Below are positions 35,811 through 45,375 of a DNA stretch of 64,000 nucleotides, in pieces. The position numbers and the translations under genes are program-made. The stretch spans positions 1 to 64,000 of the forward strand of contig CAYRWY010000001.1 in NCBI GenBank assembly GCA_964427955.1, given 5' to 3'. Each line of letters starts with the position of its first letter. The first letter of the stretch is position 1. Under the pieces are notes generated by a model. It was given only the letters and a program-made list of their open reading frames with translations. It did not search any database and was not told the DNA's origin. Source of the DNA: JACRBK01 sp964427955. Lineage in GTDB: Bacteria > Chloroflexota > Anaerolineae > Aggregatilineales > Aggregatilineaceae.

Positions 35811-38800
35811 ATGAAAATTCATCAACGCTCTGCTCTTGCCCGTCTAGGGCTGGTGCTGATGGTGTTGATCCTGGCGGGAATGGCGTGTACATTGAGCGGT
35901 GGTGGGGACAAGAAGAAACAGCCCACGGTGGCCGCCAATGCGACGATTACGCCGCCCGCCACGCGCACACCATTTGCCACGTTTACCCCGTTCCCGTCGC
36001 TGACGCCGGGTCAAGGATTTCAGGCCCTGCCTACGGCGACCCGGATTGTGTTGAATCCGACGGGGGTCTTCATCCCGACCTGGACGCCGATTTCGACGGT
36101 GTATCCCTACGATGTGCGTATCGCCTACCCGGTGGACGGCAGCCAGGTGGCGGGCTACATCACCATCGTCGGCAGCGCCAGCCATCCGCGTTTCTTGCAG
36201 TATGCGTTGGAGTGGGGCCCCGACCCGAATCCTGGCAACCTGTGGTATCCCATCACCGCGCCCCAGCGTTTCCCGGTACTGAATGGCGGCCTGGGTGCCT
36301 GGAACACGACGCTGGTCAGCGATGGGACGTATCAGGTGCGTCTGCACGTCTGGCTGAACGACGGGACCGAGACGTTTGACTGGGCCAATGCTCTGCGCGT
36401 GTCCAACAAGCAGCCGACGGCAGTCCCGACCCTGACCAAGACCCCCAAGCCCAACAAGCCGCCGACCATCAATCCGATCCCCAGCCAGGAAGTCGCGGCA
36501 GGCCAGGCTCTTAAGATCGACGTCACGACCAAAGATCCGGACAAAGACACGGTCAACCTGTTCGTGTCGTCCAGCAATACGTCGATTGCCAACCCGCAGG
36601 TCTCCGGTCTCTCGCAGATTACGATTGCCGGGGTGACCGCCGGGGCAGCGACCATCACCGTCACGGCTAACGACAATCATGGCGGATTGGCGAACACGGC
36701 CTTCATCGTGACCGTCAAAGGCCAGAATCATGCCCCGGTGATCAACCCGATCCTGAGCCAGACGCTCAACATCAACCAGACGCTCGATATCACCGTGACC
36801 GCTTCGGACGCGGACGGCGATCCGCTGACGCTAACCGCCGACACCGACAACGCGGGTATCGTGATTCCGTCGGTGTTGACCAATACGACCGTGCGCCTGA
36901 CCGGCGTGGCGGTCGGGACGGCCAACGTCACCGTGACGGTCAACGATGGCAAAGGTGGGGTGATCAAGACCACCTTCCAGGTCCTGGTGGGCCAGCCCAA
37001 CCAGCCGCCCGTGATCCAGATGATTGCGCCGCAAACCATGACGGCGGGTAACACTCTGAATGTGGGCTATACCGCCAGCGATCCGGACAACGACGCGCTG
37101 CAACAGACGGTCGGTTCGGATACGCTGAGCGTGGTGACCGCCAGCATTTCGACGCCGGGCACGATCCAGTTGATCGCGGTCAATCCCGGTACGGCGACCG
37201 TAACGCTGACCGTCAACGACGGCAAGAACGCGCCGGTCATCGCCACCTTTGCGGTGACAGTCGTCGCGGGGAACGCACCGCCTTCTTTGAATGCGATTGC
37301 GCCGCAGACGATGAACGCCGGTCAGACGTTAGACGTGGCCTACAGCGCGTCCGATCCTGAAGGCGATCCGCTCGCGGTGTCGGCCAGCTCGGATAATCCG
37401 GGCGTGGTGTCGGCCAATCCGGGCGCGCCGGGTGTGATCACCCTGGTCGCCGCGGGTGCGGGCACCGCCACCGTCACGGTATCGGTCAACGACGGCCACA
37501 ATGCGGCGGTCAGCACGACCTTCACCGTCTCGGTCGCCGCGCCGAACCAGCCGCCTGTGATCCAACCGATCGGCGGTCAGGCCATGAATGTCGGCCAGGC
37601 GTTGGACGTGGCCTACAGCGCGTCCGACCCGGAAAACGATCCCCTGGCTGTGTCGGCCAGTTCGGACAATCCGAACGTGGTGTCGGCCAATCCGGGCGCG
37701 CCGGGCGTGATCACGCTGAACGCCCTGGCGGGTGGTTCGGCCAACGTCACTGTGTCCATCAACAATGGGCACAACCCCGCTGTGGGCACGACCTTTGCCG
37801 TGTCCGTGACGGCTCCCAATATGCCGCCGTCGATCCAACCGATCGGTGGTCAGGCGATGAACATCGGCCAGGCGTTGGACGTGGCGTACAGTGCGTCCGA
37901 TCCCGAAGGCGATCCGCTCGCGGTGTCGGCCAGCTCGGACAATCCGGGTGTGGTGTCGGCCAATCCGGGCGCGCCGGGCGTCGTGACGTTGAATGCCCTG
38001 GCGGGTGGGTCGGCCAATGTCACGGTGACGGTCAACGACGGGCACAACCCGGCAGTCAGCACGGCCTTCGCCGTGTCCGTCGCGATGCCGAACCAGCCGC
38101 CGTCGATCCAGCCCATCGGCGGTCAGACTATGAATGTCGGCCAGGCGTTGGACGTGGCCTACAGCGCGTCCGATCCTGAAGGCGATCCCCTGGCGGTGTC
38201 GGCCAGCTCGGATAATCCGGGTGTGGTGTCGGCCAATCCGGGCGCGCCGGGCGTCGTGACGTTGAATGCCCTGGCCGGTGGGTCGACCAATGTCACGGTG
38301 ACGGTCAACGACGGGCATAACGCGGCGGTCAGCACGGTCTTTGCCGTGTCGGTGGGCGTGCCGAATGCCAATCCGGCGCTGGCGCCCATCGGCAGCCAGA
38401 GTGTGAATGTCGGCGCGAGCCTCAGCGTTCCGGTGTCGGCCTCCGATCCCGACGGCGATCCGCTGACCGTCTCGGCGGTCTCCGACAACCCGGCGGTGGC
38501 CTCGGCGCTGGCGTCCAGCGCGGTGGAAGTGCTCGTGACGGGCGTGGCGCCCGGCTCGGCCAACATCACCGTTGGTGCGGACGATGGCAAGGGCGGTTCG
38601 GCGACGACGATGTTTGTGGTCACGGTGGTAGGCGTCAACAACCCGCCCGTGATCCAGCTTTCCGGCGATCAGTCGCTCAAGGTCGGCGAGCAGATTTCCG
38701 TGCCCGTGACCATCTACGACCCGGACGGCGATCCGGTGACGGTGACGGCGATTGCCCAGGATGGCAATATCGTGTCGGCGTCCGCCGTGGGAACCGATAC

Positions 38801-39719
38801 CATCACCCTACAAGGGCTGAATCCGGGATCGACGGCGGTCCAGGTGACGGCGGACGATGCTAAGGGTGGTGTCGTGAATGCCGCCTTCAACGTCACTGTC
38901 TCGGCCCAGGCCCCCTCATTCGACGTGATGGCGTATCCAGTGTTGCCTGATGTGTCGCAGTCGATGGCCGCGTCGCTCAGCCAGTTGTACCAGAGCGGCG
39001 TCTCGAACTTTGGCGTGCAGGCCGGGGCCTTCTCGAAGGTGGGCGATGATGCGATGGACAGCCCCAACTTCATGGTCCCGTTTGCCACCGGCCAGTACGA
39101 TCTCAGCGGCCATGACGGCGTGCAGGGTGTGATCGACGTTTACAACGGCACGCCGGTCCGTCCGGCCATCGATCCGGGCCTCAACAGCTTCAACGTGGAC
39201 AGTGTGGCGGCAGGGTCAGGCTATGGCATTGACTCGCTGTCCAGTCCGGCCCCGGCGGTTCCGCCTTGCGATACCCTGGGCGGCACGGCCCTGTCCTGCG
39301 AGTTCCAGGCGACGAAGCCCAGCATTGCGCTGATCAGCTTCAGCGCGCCGAACGTGGTCTACATGAACCCGGACCAGTTCCGTGCTGAACTCCAATCGCT
39401 GGTGGCGGACAGCATGAGCAACTACGGCGTGATCCCGGTGCTGGCGACCATCCCGGCGGGTGGTGGCTACTCCACCGACCAACTGGCGCCCTACAACCAG
39501 GTGATCGTCGAAGTGGCGACCCAGTCCGGCGTGACGGGCATCCCGTTGTGGAACCTGGCGCGGGCTATGCAGGAACGCGGCATCAGCGATCCGAACAGCG
39601 TGGCGCCCGAAGGTCCGGCTAACTTCTCGGACTCGGCCCTGAACTATGGCTACAACATCCGCAACCTGACGGCGCTCCAGACGCTCAAAGCCGTGCGCCA
39701 GGCCGTCGGGATCAACTAA
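35811..39719 (+). CDS. Surface lipoprotein: nine Ig-like repeats plus SGNH-like domain
   Basis: 1302 residues. Signal peptide with lipobox LAGMAC (lipidated C26), then a Thr/Pro-rich wall-spanning linker and a first beta domain (near 95-200). Nine tandem Ig/cadherin-like modules follow at residues 215-1033, each exactly 91 residues, with N-x-PP at the start and SASDPEGDPL then NDGHN inside; the Asp-rich loop suggests calcium binding. The C-terminal 270 residues (FGVQAGAFSKVGDD, IPLWNLARAMQ) resemble divergent SGNH/GDSL-like hydrolases, though a clear GDS motif is missing. Probably an adhesin or surface enzyme on a stalk. Monocistronic with its own promoter. Confidence 0.8.
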   Translation: MKIHQRSALARLGLVLMVLILAGMACTLSGGGDKKKQPTVAANATITPPATRTPFATFTPFPSLTPGQGFQALPTATRIVLNPTGVFIPTWTPISTVYPYDVRIAYPVDGSQVAGYITIVGSASHPRFLQYALEWGPDPNPGNLWYPITAPQRFPVLNGGLGAWNTTLVSDGTYQVRLHVWLNDGTETFDWANALRVSNKQPTAVPTLTKTPKPNKPPTINPIPSQEVAAGQALKIDVTTKDPDKDTVNLFVSSSNTSIANPQVSGLSQITIAGVTAGAATITVTANDNHGGLANTAFIVTVKGQNHAPVINPILSQTLNINQTLDITVTASDADGDPLTLTADTDNAGIVIPSVLTNTTVRLTGVAVGTANVTVTVNDGKGGVIKTTFQVLVGQPNQPPVIQMIAPQTMTAGNTLNVGYTASDPDNDALQQTVGSDTLSVVTASISTPGTIQLIAVNPGTATVTLTVNDGKNAPVIATFAVTVVAGNAPPSLNAIAPQTMNAGQTLDVAYSASDPEGDPLAVSASSDNPGVVSANPGAPGVITLVAAGAGTATVTVSVNDGHNAAVSTTFTVSVAAPNQPPVIQPIGGQAMNVGQALDVAYSASDPENDPLAVSASSDNPNVVSANPGAPGVITLNALAGGSANVTVSINNGHNPAVGTTFAVSVTAPNMPPSIQPIGGQAMNIGQALDVAYSASDPEGDPLAVSASSDNPGVVSANPGAPGVVTLNALAGGSANVTVTVNDGHNPAVSTAFAVSVAMPNQPPSIQPIGGQTMNVGQALDVAYSASDPEGDPLAVSASSDNPGVVSANPGAPGVVTLNALAGGSTNVTVTVNDGHNAAVSTVFAVSVGVPNANPALAPIGSQSVNVGASLSVPVSASDPDGDPLTVSAVSDNPAVASALASSAVEVLVTGVAPGSANITVGADDGKGGSATTMFVVTVVGVNNPPVIQLSGDQSLKVGEQISVPVTIYDPDGDPVTVTAIAQDGNIVSASAVGTDTITLQGLNPGSTAVQVTADDAKGGVVNAAFNVTVSAQAPSFDVMAYPVLPDVSQSMAASLSQLYQSGVSNFGVQAGAFSKVGDDAMDSPNFMVPFATGQYDLSGHDGVQGVIDVYNGTPVRPAIDPGLNSFNVDSVAAGSGYGIDSLSSPAPAVPPCDTLGGTALSCEFQATKPSIALISFSAPNVVYMNPDQFRAELQSLVADSMSNYGVIPVLATIPAGGGYSTDQLAPYNQVIVEVATQSGVTGIPLWNLARAMQERGISDPNSVAPEGPANFSDSALNYGYNIRNLTALQTLKAVRQAVGIN
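36453..38909 (+). repeat. Nine direct in-frame repeats of 273 bases
   Basis: Repeat starts fall at 36453, 36726, 36999, 37272, 37545, 37818, 38091, 38364 and 38637, with no insertion or deletion between them. Copies 4-7 (37272-38363) are nearly identical in DNA; outer copies are diverged. This looks like recent amplification or homogenisation of the central copies. Confidence 0.85.
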
Positions 39720-39750
39720 CTAAGCGCGAGGGCTTGCCTCTCGCCGCGCT

Positions 39751-39788
39751 AAAAAACAACACCCCCGGCCAGCAGTGACCGGGGGTGT
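39751..39788 (-). terminator. Terminator for the leftward gene at 40478-39798
   Basis: ACACCCCCGG (39759-39768) pairs with CCGGGGGTGT (39779-39788); on the minus strand it is followed by TGTTTTTT. Confidence 0.8.
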
Positions 39789-39797
39789 CGATCCTGG

Positions 39798-40478
39798 TTA
39801 AGGAGTCTGCCGTGGAATGGGAATGTGCGGCAGGGTATCTTCGATCTGATTGACGGCTTCTTCGATGGTGTTGGTGACGGCTTTGATCTGCTGGGTGACG
39901 TCGCCCTGGGGCATCATCTCGGTCCAACTGGGCAGCAGCCGCCAGTGCGCCGGTCCGTCGATGTGCGGGCGCGGTTGGAAGGGCAGGGGGCGCACTTGCA
40001 GGCTGGACAGGTCGGCTTTTCTGCCGTGCAGCGACACCCGGTAGTAGTACAGCCGGAAGACGTGCACGCCATCGGTGACGGCGAACGCCGGATCGTGCCC
40101 CTGGTTCCGCACGTACGCCCCGGCGCTCTGGATCAAGGCCACGTCCAGGTAAGCTGCGTCCAGGGCTAAGGTCTCAGTCGGGAAGACGAAACAGGTGGGT
40201 TGGTCGCCGTCGGTGAGGTCGAGCCGGGAATGATAGACCGGCAGCACCCGTCCACGTTTGACCAGCGGCAGGTGTTTGGCGGGGAACGATCCGGGAATCA
40301 AGGCCACGTCAGTCGACTCGGTCTTGCGCCATTCGCGTGCCTTATGAAAGCCTCCGGCTCCGGTTTCGATGACCTGGTAGATGCGGTTTTGGGCCCAGAA
40401 CAGCGTGTTCTGGAGCAGCCGCGAGGTATCGACATCAGGCAGACTGTCGAGATAGGCACTGACTTTGGGATCAGTCAC
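39798..40478 (-). CDS. Hypothetical protein
   Basis: 226 residues, soluble, no signal peptide. No family is recognised. The sequence has a His/Arg-rich centre (FHKAREWRKTESTDVALIP), a C-terminal proline-rich stretch (RPLPFQPRPHIDGP) and a final amphipathic helix (IKAVTNTIEEAVNQIEDTL). GTG 40478 is preceded by AAGGGGGAC with good spacing; an ATG at 40520 is the alternative. It is divergent from the G5-domain lipoprotein gene and has its own terminator. Confidence 0.6.
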   Translation of the reverse strand: MTDPKVSAYLDSLPDVDTSRLLQNTLFWAQNRIYQVIETGAGGFHKAREWRKTESTDVALIPGSFPAKHLPLVKRGRVLPVYHSRLDLTDGDQPTCFVFPTETLALDAAYLDVALIQSAGAYVRNQGHDPAFAVTDGVHVFRLYYYRVSLHGRKADLSSLQVRPLPFQPRPHIDGPAHWRLLPSWTEMMPQGDVTQQIKAVTNTIEEAVNQIEDTLPHIPIPRQTP

Positions 40479-40587
40479 ACGTCCCCCTTTTTGTTCAAAA
40501 CCGTCCGCAGTGTGTACCATAATACTAAAACCGATTCCGGGCCATTTCGTTACGTCATAGTCTAGCCGTCGTTTGAAGGGTGTTGGT

Positions 40588-42207
40588 ATGGGAAAAAAGT
40601 ATCTGGTCTGGGGTGTGAGTCTGTTATGTCTGCTGGTCATCACCGGCTGCCAGAACTCGGACCCGAAATCCGACGAATTCACCGTGACGGTCGAAGTCGA
40701 TGGTGAGCACCTCGCCTACCGGTACAACAAACACGCCTCGGTGGGTCAGTTCCTCAGCGAGATCGGGGTGACGTTGGGCGAATATGACGAGGTGAATCCG
40801 CTCCTGCAAACTCAGGTGCGCGACCGCACCCGGATTACGATCACCCGCGTGATCAAGACCGACGAGTGCGAAAATCAAACCGAGCCGTTCACGACCCAGC
40901 AGCAGTTGGTCCAGGGCTTGAAGCCGGGGGAGACGAAAGTTGGGCAAACGGGAGAAAACGGGATCACCCAGGTCTGTTACCGGGTCACGCTCAAGGATGG
41001 GGCGCAGACCAGCCGCGACGAGATCAGCCGCATTTCGATCAAAGACCCTCGCCCTGAGATCATCTACGTGGGCAGCGAGCCGACCGGGACGTTGATTCCC
41101 ATCGAAGGCGTGCTGACCTACGTGTCCAACGGCCAGGCTATGATCATCCAGGGTAATACGGCCAACCTGAATCCGCTGACCGAAGATGGTTACCTGGATG
41201 GGCGCGTCTTCGACCTGTCGCAGGATGGCCGCCAGTTGTTGTACACGCGCCGCACCGCGGACGAAAACGATCCCCAGTTTTCCAACGAATTGTGGTCGAT
41301 CCTGGATACGACCGCGGCTTTTCCCCAGCAGGTGCAGTTGATTCCCGAAGACGTTCGCACCGCGCAGTGGGTCCCTGGCCAGCGCACCTACACCGTCAGC
41401 TACTCGACCGCCAATCTGGACGGGGCGGGGTGGCGCGCCTACAATGACCTCTACATCATGCAGTTGGACCCCGATACCGGCGAGCCTCTGCCGAATGAAT
41501 TAAAGGTAATCATGTCCAGCAACAGCCTGGGCAGCTATTCCTATTGGGGGCGGCGCTTTGCCTGGTCGCCCGATGGCACCTATCTCGCCTGGGCCAATGC
41601 GGACAGCCTGGGGCTGGTGGACCTCGACAAAGGCGAGTTCACGACGCTGCTCAGCTTCCGCGAATATGCCCCGCTGCTGGAACTTTCCGCCGTCTGGATT
41701 CCGACTCTCTCCTGGTCGGACGACGATCACCTGGTCACGATTGCGCACGGCCCGTCGTATGCCGATGAGGCGCCCGAAGACAGCGTGATCTTCGACATGG
41801 CCGTGGCGGACGTGGTGAACGGGTTCCAGGTGAACCCGCTCATCCCGCAGATCGGCATCTGGGCGAATCCGGCCTATTCGCCGGTGGTGCAGGGCGCGGA
41901 CGGCAATCCGTCGTACTCCATTGCCTATTTGCAGGCGCGCGTTGCCCTCAACAGTCCCGGCACGCAGTACGATCTCTGGATCGCGGACCGGGATGGCAGC
42001 AATGCCCGCGAAGTTTTTCCGGGCGAGGATCGCGCCGGTCTGCGTTCGCCCGATCCGGAAGACGGCATTGCCTGGAGTCCGACCGCCCGCCAGATCGCGC
42101 TGATCTACCAGGGTAACCTGTGGATCGTCGAGGTCAAGACGGGGCAAGCCTATCAGATCACCAGTGATGGGCAGGCTTCGCGCCCGCGCTGGTCTCGCAC
42201 ACGCTAA
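40588..42207 (+). CDS. Lipoprotein: DUF348, G5 and beta-propeller domains
   Basis: 539 residues. Lipobox LVITGC gives lipidated C21. Next is a DUF348-like ubiquitin fold (EVDGEHLAYRYNKHASVGQFLSEI) and a G5-like segment (about 90-160, with EPFTTQQQLVQGLKPGETK). From about 175 the rest is a TolB/WD40-like propeller with repeats such as LSQDGRQLLYTRR, WSPDGTYLAWANAD and WSPTARQIALIYQ. DUF348 and G5 domains usually sit on peptidoglycan enzymes (YabE/Rpf), where they bind sugar polymers; here the catalytic domain is replaced by a propeller. It may therefore bind cell-wall glycan. It precedes the ligase fusion by eight bases, so an operon. Confidence 0.75.
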   Translation: MGKKYLVWGVSLLCLLVITGCQNSDPKSDEFTVTVEVDGEHLAYRYNKHASVGQFLSEIGVTLGEYDEVNPLLQTQVRDRTRITITRVIKTDECENQTEPFTTQQQLVQGLKPGETKVGQTGENGITQVCYRVTLKDGAQTSRDEISRISIKDPRPEIIYVGSEPTGTLIPIEGVLTYVSNGQAMIIQGNTANLNPLTEDGYLDGRVFDLSQDGRQLLYTRRTADENDPQFSNELWSILDTTAAFPQQVQLIPEDVRTAQWVPGQRTYTVSYSTANLDGAGWRAYNDLYIMQLDPDTGEPLPNELKVIMSSNSLGSYSYWGRRFAWSPDGTYLAWANADSLGLVDLDKGEFTTLLSFREYAPLLELSAVWIPTLSWSDDDHLVTIAHGPSYADEAPEDSVIFDMAVADVVNGFQVNPLIPQIGIWANPAYSPVVQGADGNPSYSIAYLQARVALNSPGTQYDLWIADRDGSNAREVFPGEDRAGLRSPDPEDGIAWSPTARQIALIYQGNLWIVEVKTGQAYQITSDGQASRPRWSRTR

Positions 42208-42215
42208 AGGGCCGT

Positions 42216-45200
42216 ATGTTGAAAAAATGGATGCTGTGGTGGGCCTGCCTGGTGCTCGTGGTGGGCAGTGCTGTGGGCGCGTGGACGACCCACAACCAGC
42301 GGGCGTACGAGACGCGCGGCTGGGAGAATGCCACCGAGACTCTCGATCTCCCGTACCGCCTACCCCTGGCCGGGGTGAACGTTGATCTCGTGCAGCTTAC
42401 GCCCGATCAACGGTCGGCGGAGCTGGACCGGATCGCGGCGGCGGGCTTCACCTGGGTGCGCCAACCCTTTCTCTGGCAGGACATCGAGCCGGAGCAGGGG
42501 GCGTACGACTGGGATCGCTACGACGCGCTGGTCAAGGCCGTCGCCGCGCATCCAACCTTGCAGTTGGTCGCGCTGCTCGACGGGACGCCGCCCTGGGCAC
42601 GGCATACTCTCGCCCCGGATCACCCCTTCGCGCCTCCGGCCAGCCCCGCCGATTACGGCAATTTTACCGGAGCCGTCGCCGGGCGCTATTCCGACACGAT
42701 CACCTACTACCAGATCTGGGACGAGCCGAACATCAAATCCCATTGGGGCAATCTCGACCCGCGTCCGGCGTTGTACGTCGCTATGCTGCAAGCCGCCTAT
42801 ACTGCCGTCCATGCCGCCGATCCGGAATCCAACGTGATCGCTGCCGCGCTCGCGCCGACGACCGAGACCGGTCCGGACAACCTGAGCGACCTCATTTTCC
42901 TCAAGGCGATTTACGACCAGGGCGGCCAGGGCTATTTCGACGCGGCGGCGGGCAAGCCCTACGGGTTCGACAGCGATCCAGGCGACCGACAGGTGAGCGA
43001 GCGTGTGCTCAACTTCTCGCGCCTGATCCTGCTGCGCGAGGAAATGGTGCGGCGCGGCGATGGGAAAAAACCGCTGTGGGGCAGCAACTTCGGCTGGAAC
43101 GCGCTCCCGGACGATTGGGCGGGACCGCCGTCGATCTGGGGACACGTGACCGCCGATCAGCAGGAAGATTACACGCGGGAAGCCTACCAGCGCGCCGCGC
43201 GCGAATGGCCCTGGGTCGGCGGCCTGATTTTGCAGCACTGGCAGCCGGACGCCCCTGCCGACGATCCGATCCAGGGCTTTGCCCTCGCCCCGCGGATCGA
43301 CCAGTGGCTGGCGCATGGGCTGCTCTTTGGAACGCAGGCCATGATCCCCGGCCTGTATCCGGCTCAGAATCCCTATGCCCGTTATGCGGGCCAGTGGCAG
43401 TTCGGCGACCTGGGTGCGGACGCCCTGGCGACCGGCGCGAATGATGCCGAGAACCAGATCACCGCCCAGTTCGAGGGCACGGCCTTCGCCCTCGCCGTCC
43501 GGCGTGACGATTATCTGGCTTACCTGTACCTCACGGTCGATGGCCATCCCGCGAACGCCTTGCCGCGCGATAAGCAGGGCGAAGCGTTCATCATCCTGAC
43601 CTCGCCCGAACGCACGCCGACGCTGGACCTGATCCGGGTGGCGGGCGGACTCGCGGCAGGCGCGCATACCGCCACTGTCGTCCAGCGACCGCGCAACGGC
43701 GACGACCGCTGGGCCATAGCCGGATTTGCCGTCGCCGCGCCGTTCGACGCCGGGCGCTACGACCGGGCACTGCTCGCCTGCGGCATCGTTGGCGTGCTGG
43801 CGCTGCTCAGCGCCCTGTTGATCGGACTGCGGCTGCCCTGGCGGCGGCTGACCCCGCCTGCGGTCCCGACTGTGCGCCAGGCGGTCGAATGGGTACTCAG
43901 CCTGTTGGCCTCCTGCGTGGTACTGCTGAGCGTCCTCATGACGTGGGGAGAGGCGATCCCATCGCTCCTCAGGCGTGACCAGCCTGCCCTGGTGATCACC
44001 ATTCTGACTGCCGGGATCGCCTCCCTTTCGCCTGCGTTCGTGATCACGCTGGCCGCGTTGGGGGTGTTGTTCGTATTGGTCTACAACCGTCCCCTGCTCG
44101 GCTTGATGCTGGTGATCTTCTGGTCGGCGTTCTTCCTGTCCACGCTGGACCTGCTGTTCAATGCGTTCGCGACCGTCGAAGTCTACTTCGGCCTGACAGT
44201 GGCGGCGCTGCTCGCGCGCGGGATCGTGGAATGGGCGCGCCGTTACCGGGATCACACCCCGATCACGCTGTCTCTTCATCTGACCCGCCTGGACGCCCTG
44301 GTGATCGCCTGGATGGCGCTGGGCGTGTTGTCGCTGCTCTGGTCGGAGTTCTGGACCCCGGCCACGCGCCAACTGCGCATCGTCATTCTGGAGCCTGCCG
44401 CGTTCTACTTCCTGATCCGGGTGATGCGCCTGGAAAAGCGCGATCTGCTCTGGCTGAGCGATACGCTGCTGTTCACGGGCGGTGCGATTGCCGTGGTCGG
44501 GCTGTACCTGTATTTCACCGGCGAGTCGGTGGTCGAAGCGGAGGACGGCGCGCGGCGCCTGATCAGCGTCTACGGCTCGCCCAACGGGGTCGGGCTGTAC
44601 CTGGGGCGCTGCCTGCCGTTTGCGTTGGCCTACGTGCTGCTCGCGGCGCGCGGATCGTGGCGCTGGCTGTACGGTGCGGCCAGCGGAGGCGTGATGCTGC
44701 TGGCGGTGCTGTTGAGCCAGAGCCGCGGCGCGATCCTGCTGGGCATTCCGGCGGCGCTGGTCGTCGTGCTGATCACCTGGCGCGGACGGCAGGCCCTCAA
44801 GCCGGTAGCCCTGGCGGTAGTCGGGCTGCTGATCGTGTTCATTCCGCTGGCCCTGGTCCTGCCGCGCCTGACCGATCTGTTTGGCAGTACGACCTTCTTT
44901 CGCAAAAACCTGTGGTATAGCTCCATCGCTCTGATCCGCGAAAAACCGCTGACCGGGGTGGGGCTGGACCAGTTCCTCTACTGGTATCGCAGCCGCTATC
45001 TGCTGCCCCAGGCGTGGGAAGAGCCGGATCTCTCGATCCCGCATAACATCCTGCTCAATTTCTGGGTAAACCTGGGGATCTTGGGGGTGCTGGCCGGGGC
45101 GGCTTTTCAGGGGCTGTTCTGGCGCACGTTGTGGCGGGTGCGCCAGCGGGTGCTGACCGGCGATCCGCTGCTGTGGATGTTGGCCTTAGGATTGGCGGGC

Positions 45201-45332
45201 AGCATGGCTGATCTGTTGGCGCACGGCCTCGTCGATGTCGGCTATTTTGCCGTCAATCTGGCGTTCTTTTTCTTCCTGGCACTGGCGCTGTTGCAGCGTC
45301 TGTCACTGCTGACTGAACAAAAAAGGGGCTGA
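42216..45332 (+). CDS. Glycosidase-like domain fused to O-antigen ligase/polymerase
   Basis: 1038 residues. One membrane helix leads into an extracytoplasmic TIM-barrel-like domain (about 45-400) resembling GH5/GH39-type glycosidases: WVRQPFLWQDIEPEQG and the acid/base region YYQIWDEPNIKSHW (E170). The nucleophile strand reads PLWGSNFGW, with Asn291 where Glu is expected, so hydrolysis is doubtful. A carbohydrate-binding-like region follows. From about 510 come a dozen membrane segments and the Wzy/WaaL signature area (LSQSRGAILLGIPAAL, then GVGLDQFLYWY). The membrane part would polymerise or ligate lipid-linked glycan; the outer domain may hold it. Confidence 0.8.
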   Translation: MLKKWMLWWACLVLVVGSAVGAWTTHNQRAYETRGWENATETLDLPYRLPLAGVNVDLVQLTPDQRSAELDRIAAAGFTWVRQPFLWQDIEPEQGAYDWDRYDALVKAVAAHPTLQLVALLDGTPPWARHTLAPDHPFAPPASPADYGNFTGAVAGRYSDTITYYQIWDEPNIKSHWGNLDPRPALYVAMLQAAYTAVHAADPESNVIAAALAPTTETGPDNLSDLIFLKAIYDQGGQGYFDAAAGKPYGFDSDPGDRQVSERVLNFSRLILLREEMVRRGDGKKPLWGSNFGWNALPDDWAGPPSIWGHVTADQQEDYTREAYQRAAREWPWVGGLILQHWQPDAPADDPIQGFALAPRIDQWLAHGLLFGTQAMIPGLYPAQNPYARYAGQWQFGDLGADALATGANDAENQITAQFEGTAFALAVRRDDYLAYLYLTVDGHPANALPRDKQGEAFIILTSPERTPTLDLIRVAGGLAAGAHTATVVQRPRNGDDRWAIAGFAVAAPFDAGRYDRALLACGIVGVLALLSALLIGLRLPWRRLTPPAVPTVRQAVEWVLSLLASCVVLLSVLMTWGEAIPSLLRRDQPALVITILTAGIASLSPAFVITLAALGVLFVLVYNRPLLGLMLVIFWSAFFLSTLDLLFNAFATVEVYFGLTVAALLARGIVEWARRYRDHTPITLSLHLTRLDALVIAWMALGVLSLLWSEFWTPATRQLRIVILEPAAFYFLIRVMRLEKRDLLWLSDTLLFTGGAIAVVGLYLYFTGESVVEAEDGARRLISVYGSPNGVGLYLGRCLPFALAYVLLAARGSWRWLYGAASGGVMLLAVLLSQSRGAILLGIPAALVVVLITWRGRQALKPVALAVVGLLIVFIPLALVLPRLTDLFGSTTFFRKNLWYSSIALIREKPLTGVGLDQFLYWYRSRYLLPQAWEEPDLSIPHNILLNFWVNLGILGVLAGAAFQGLFWRTLWRVRQRVLTGDPLLWMLALGLAGSMADLLAHGLVDVGYFAVNLAFFFFLALALLQRLSLLTEQKRG

Positions 45333-45375
45333 TCGTGTAATCTTAGTGGATCAATTGGGGGGAGAAACGCGCACC

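Noticed and set aside
37329..38318. Antisense open frame with His/Arg-rich repeats
   Set aside because: It is the mirror of the Ig-like DNA repeats, not an independent repeat protein.
42360..45044. 894-residue antisense open frame over the ligase fusion
   Set aside because: Arg/Gln-rich low-complexity shadow of a hydrophobic membrane protein gene on the plus strand.
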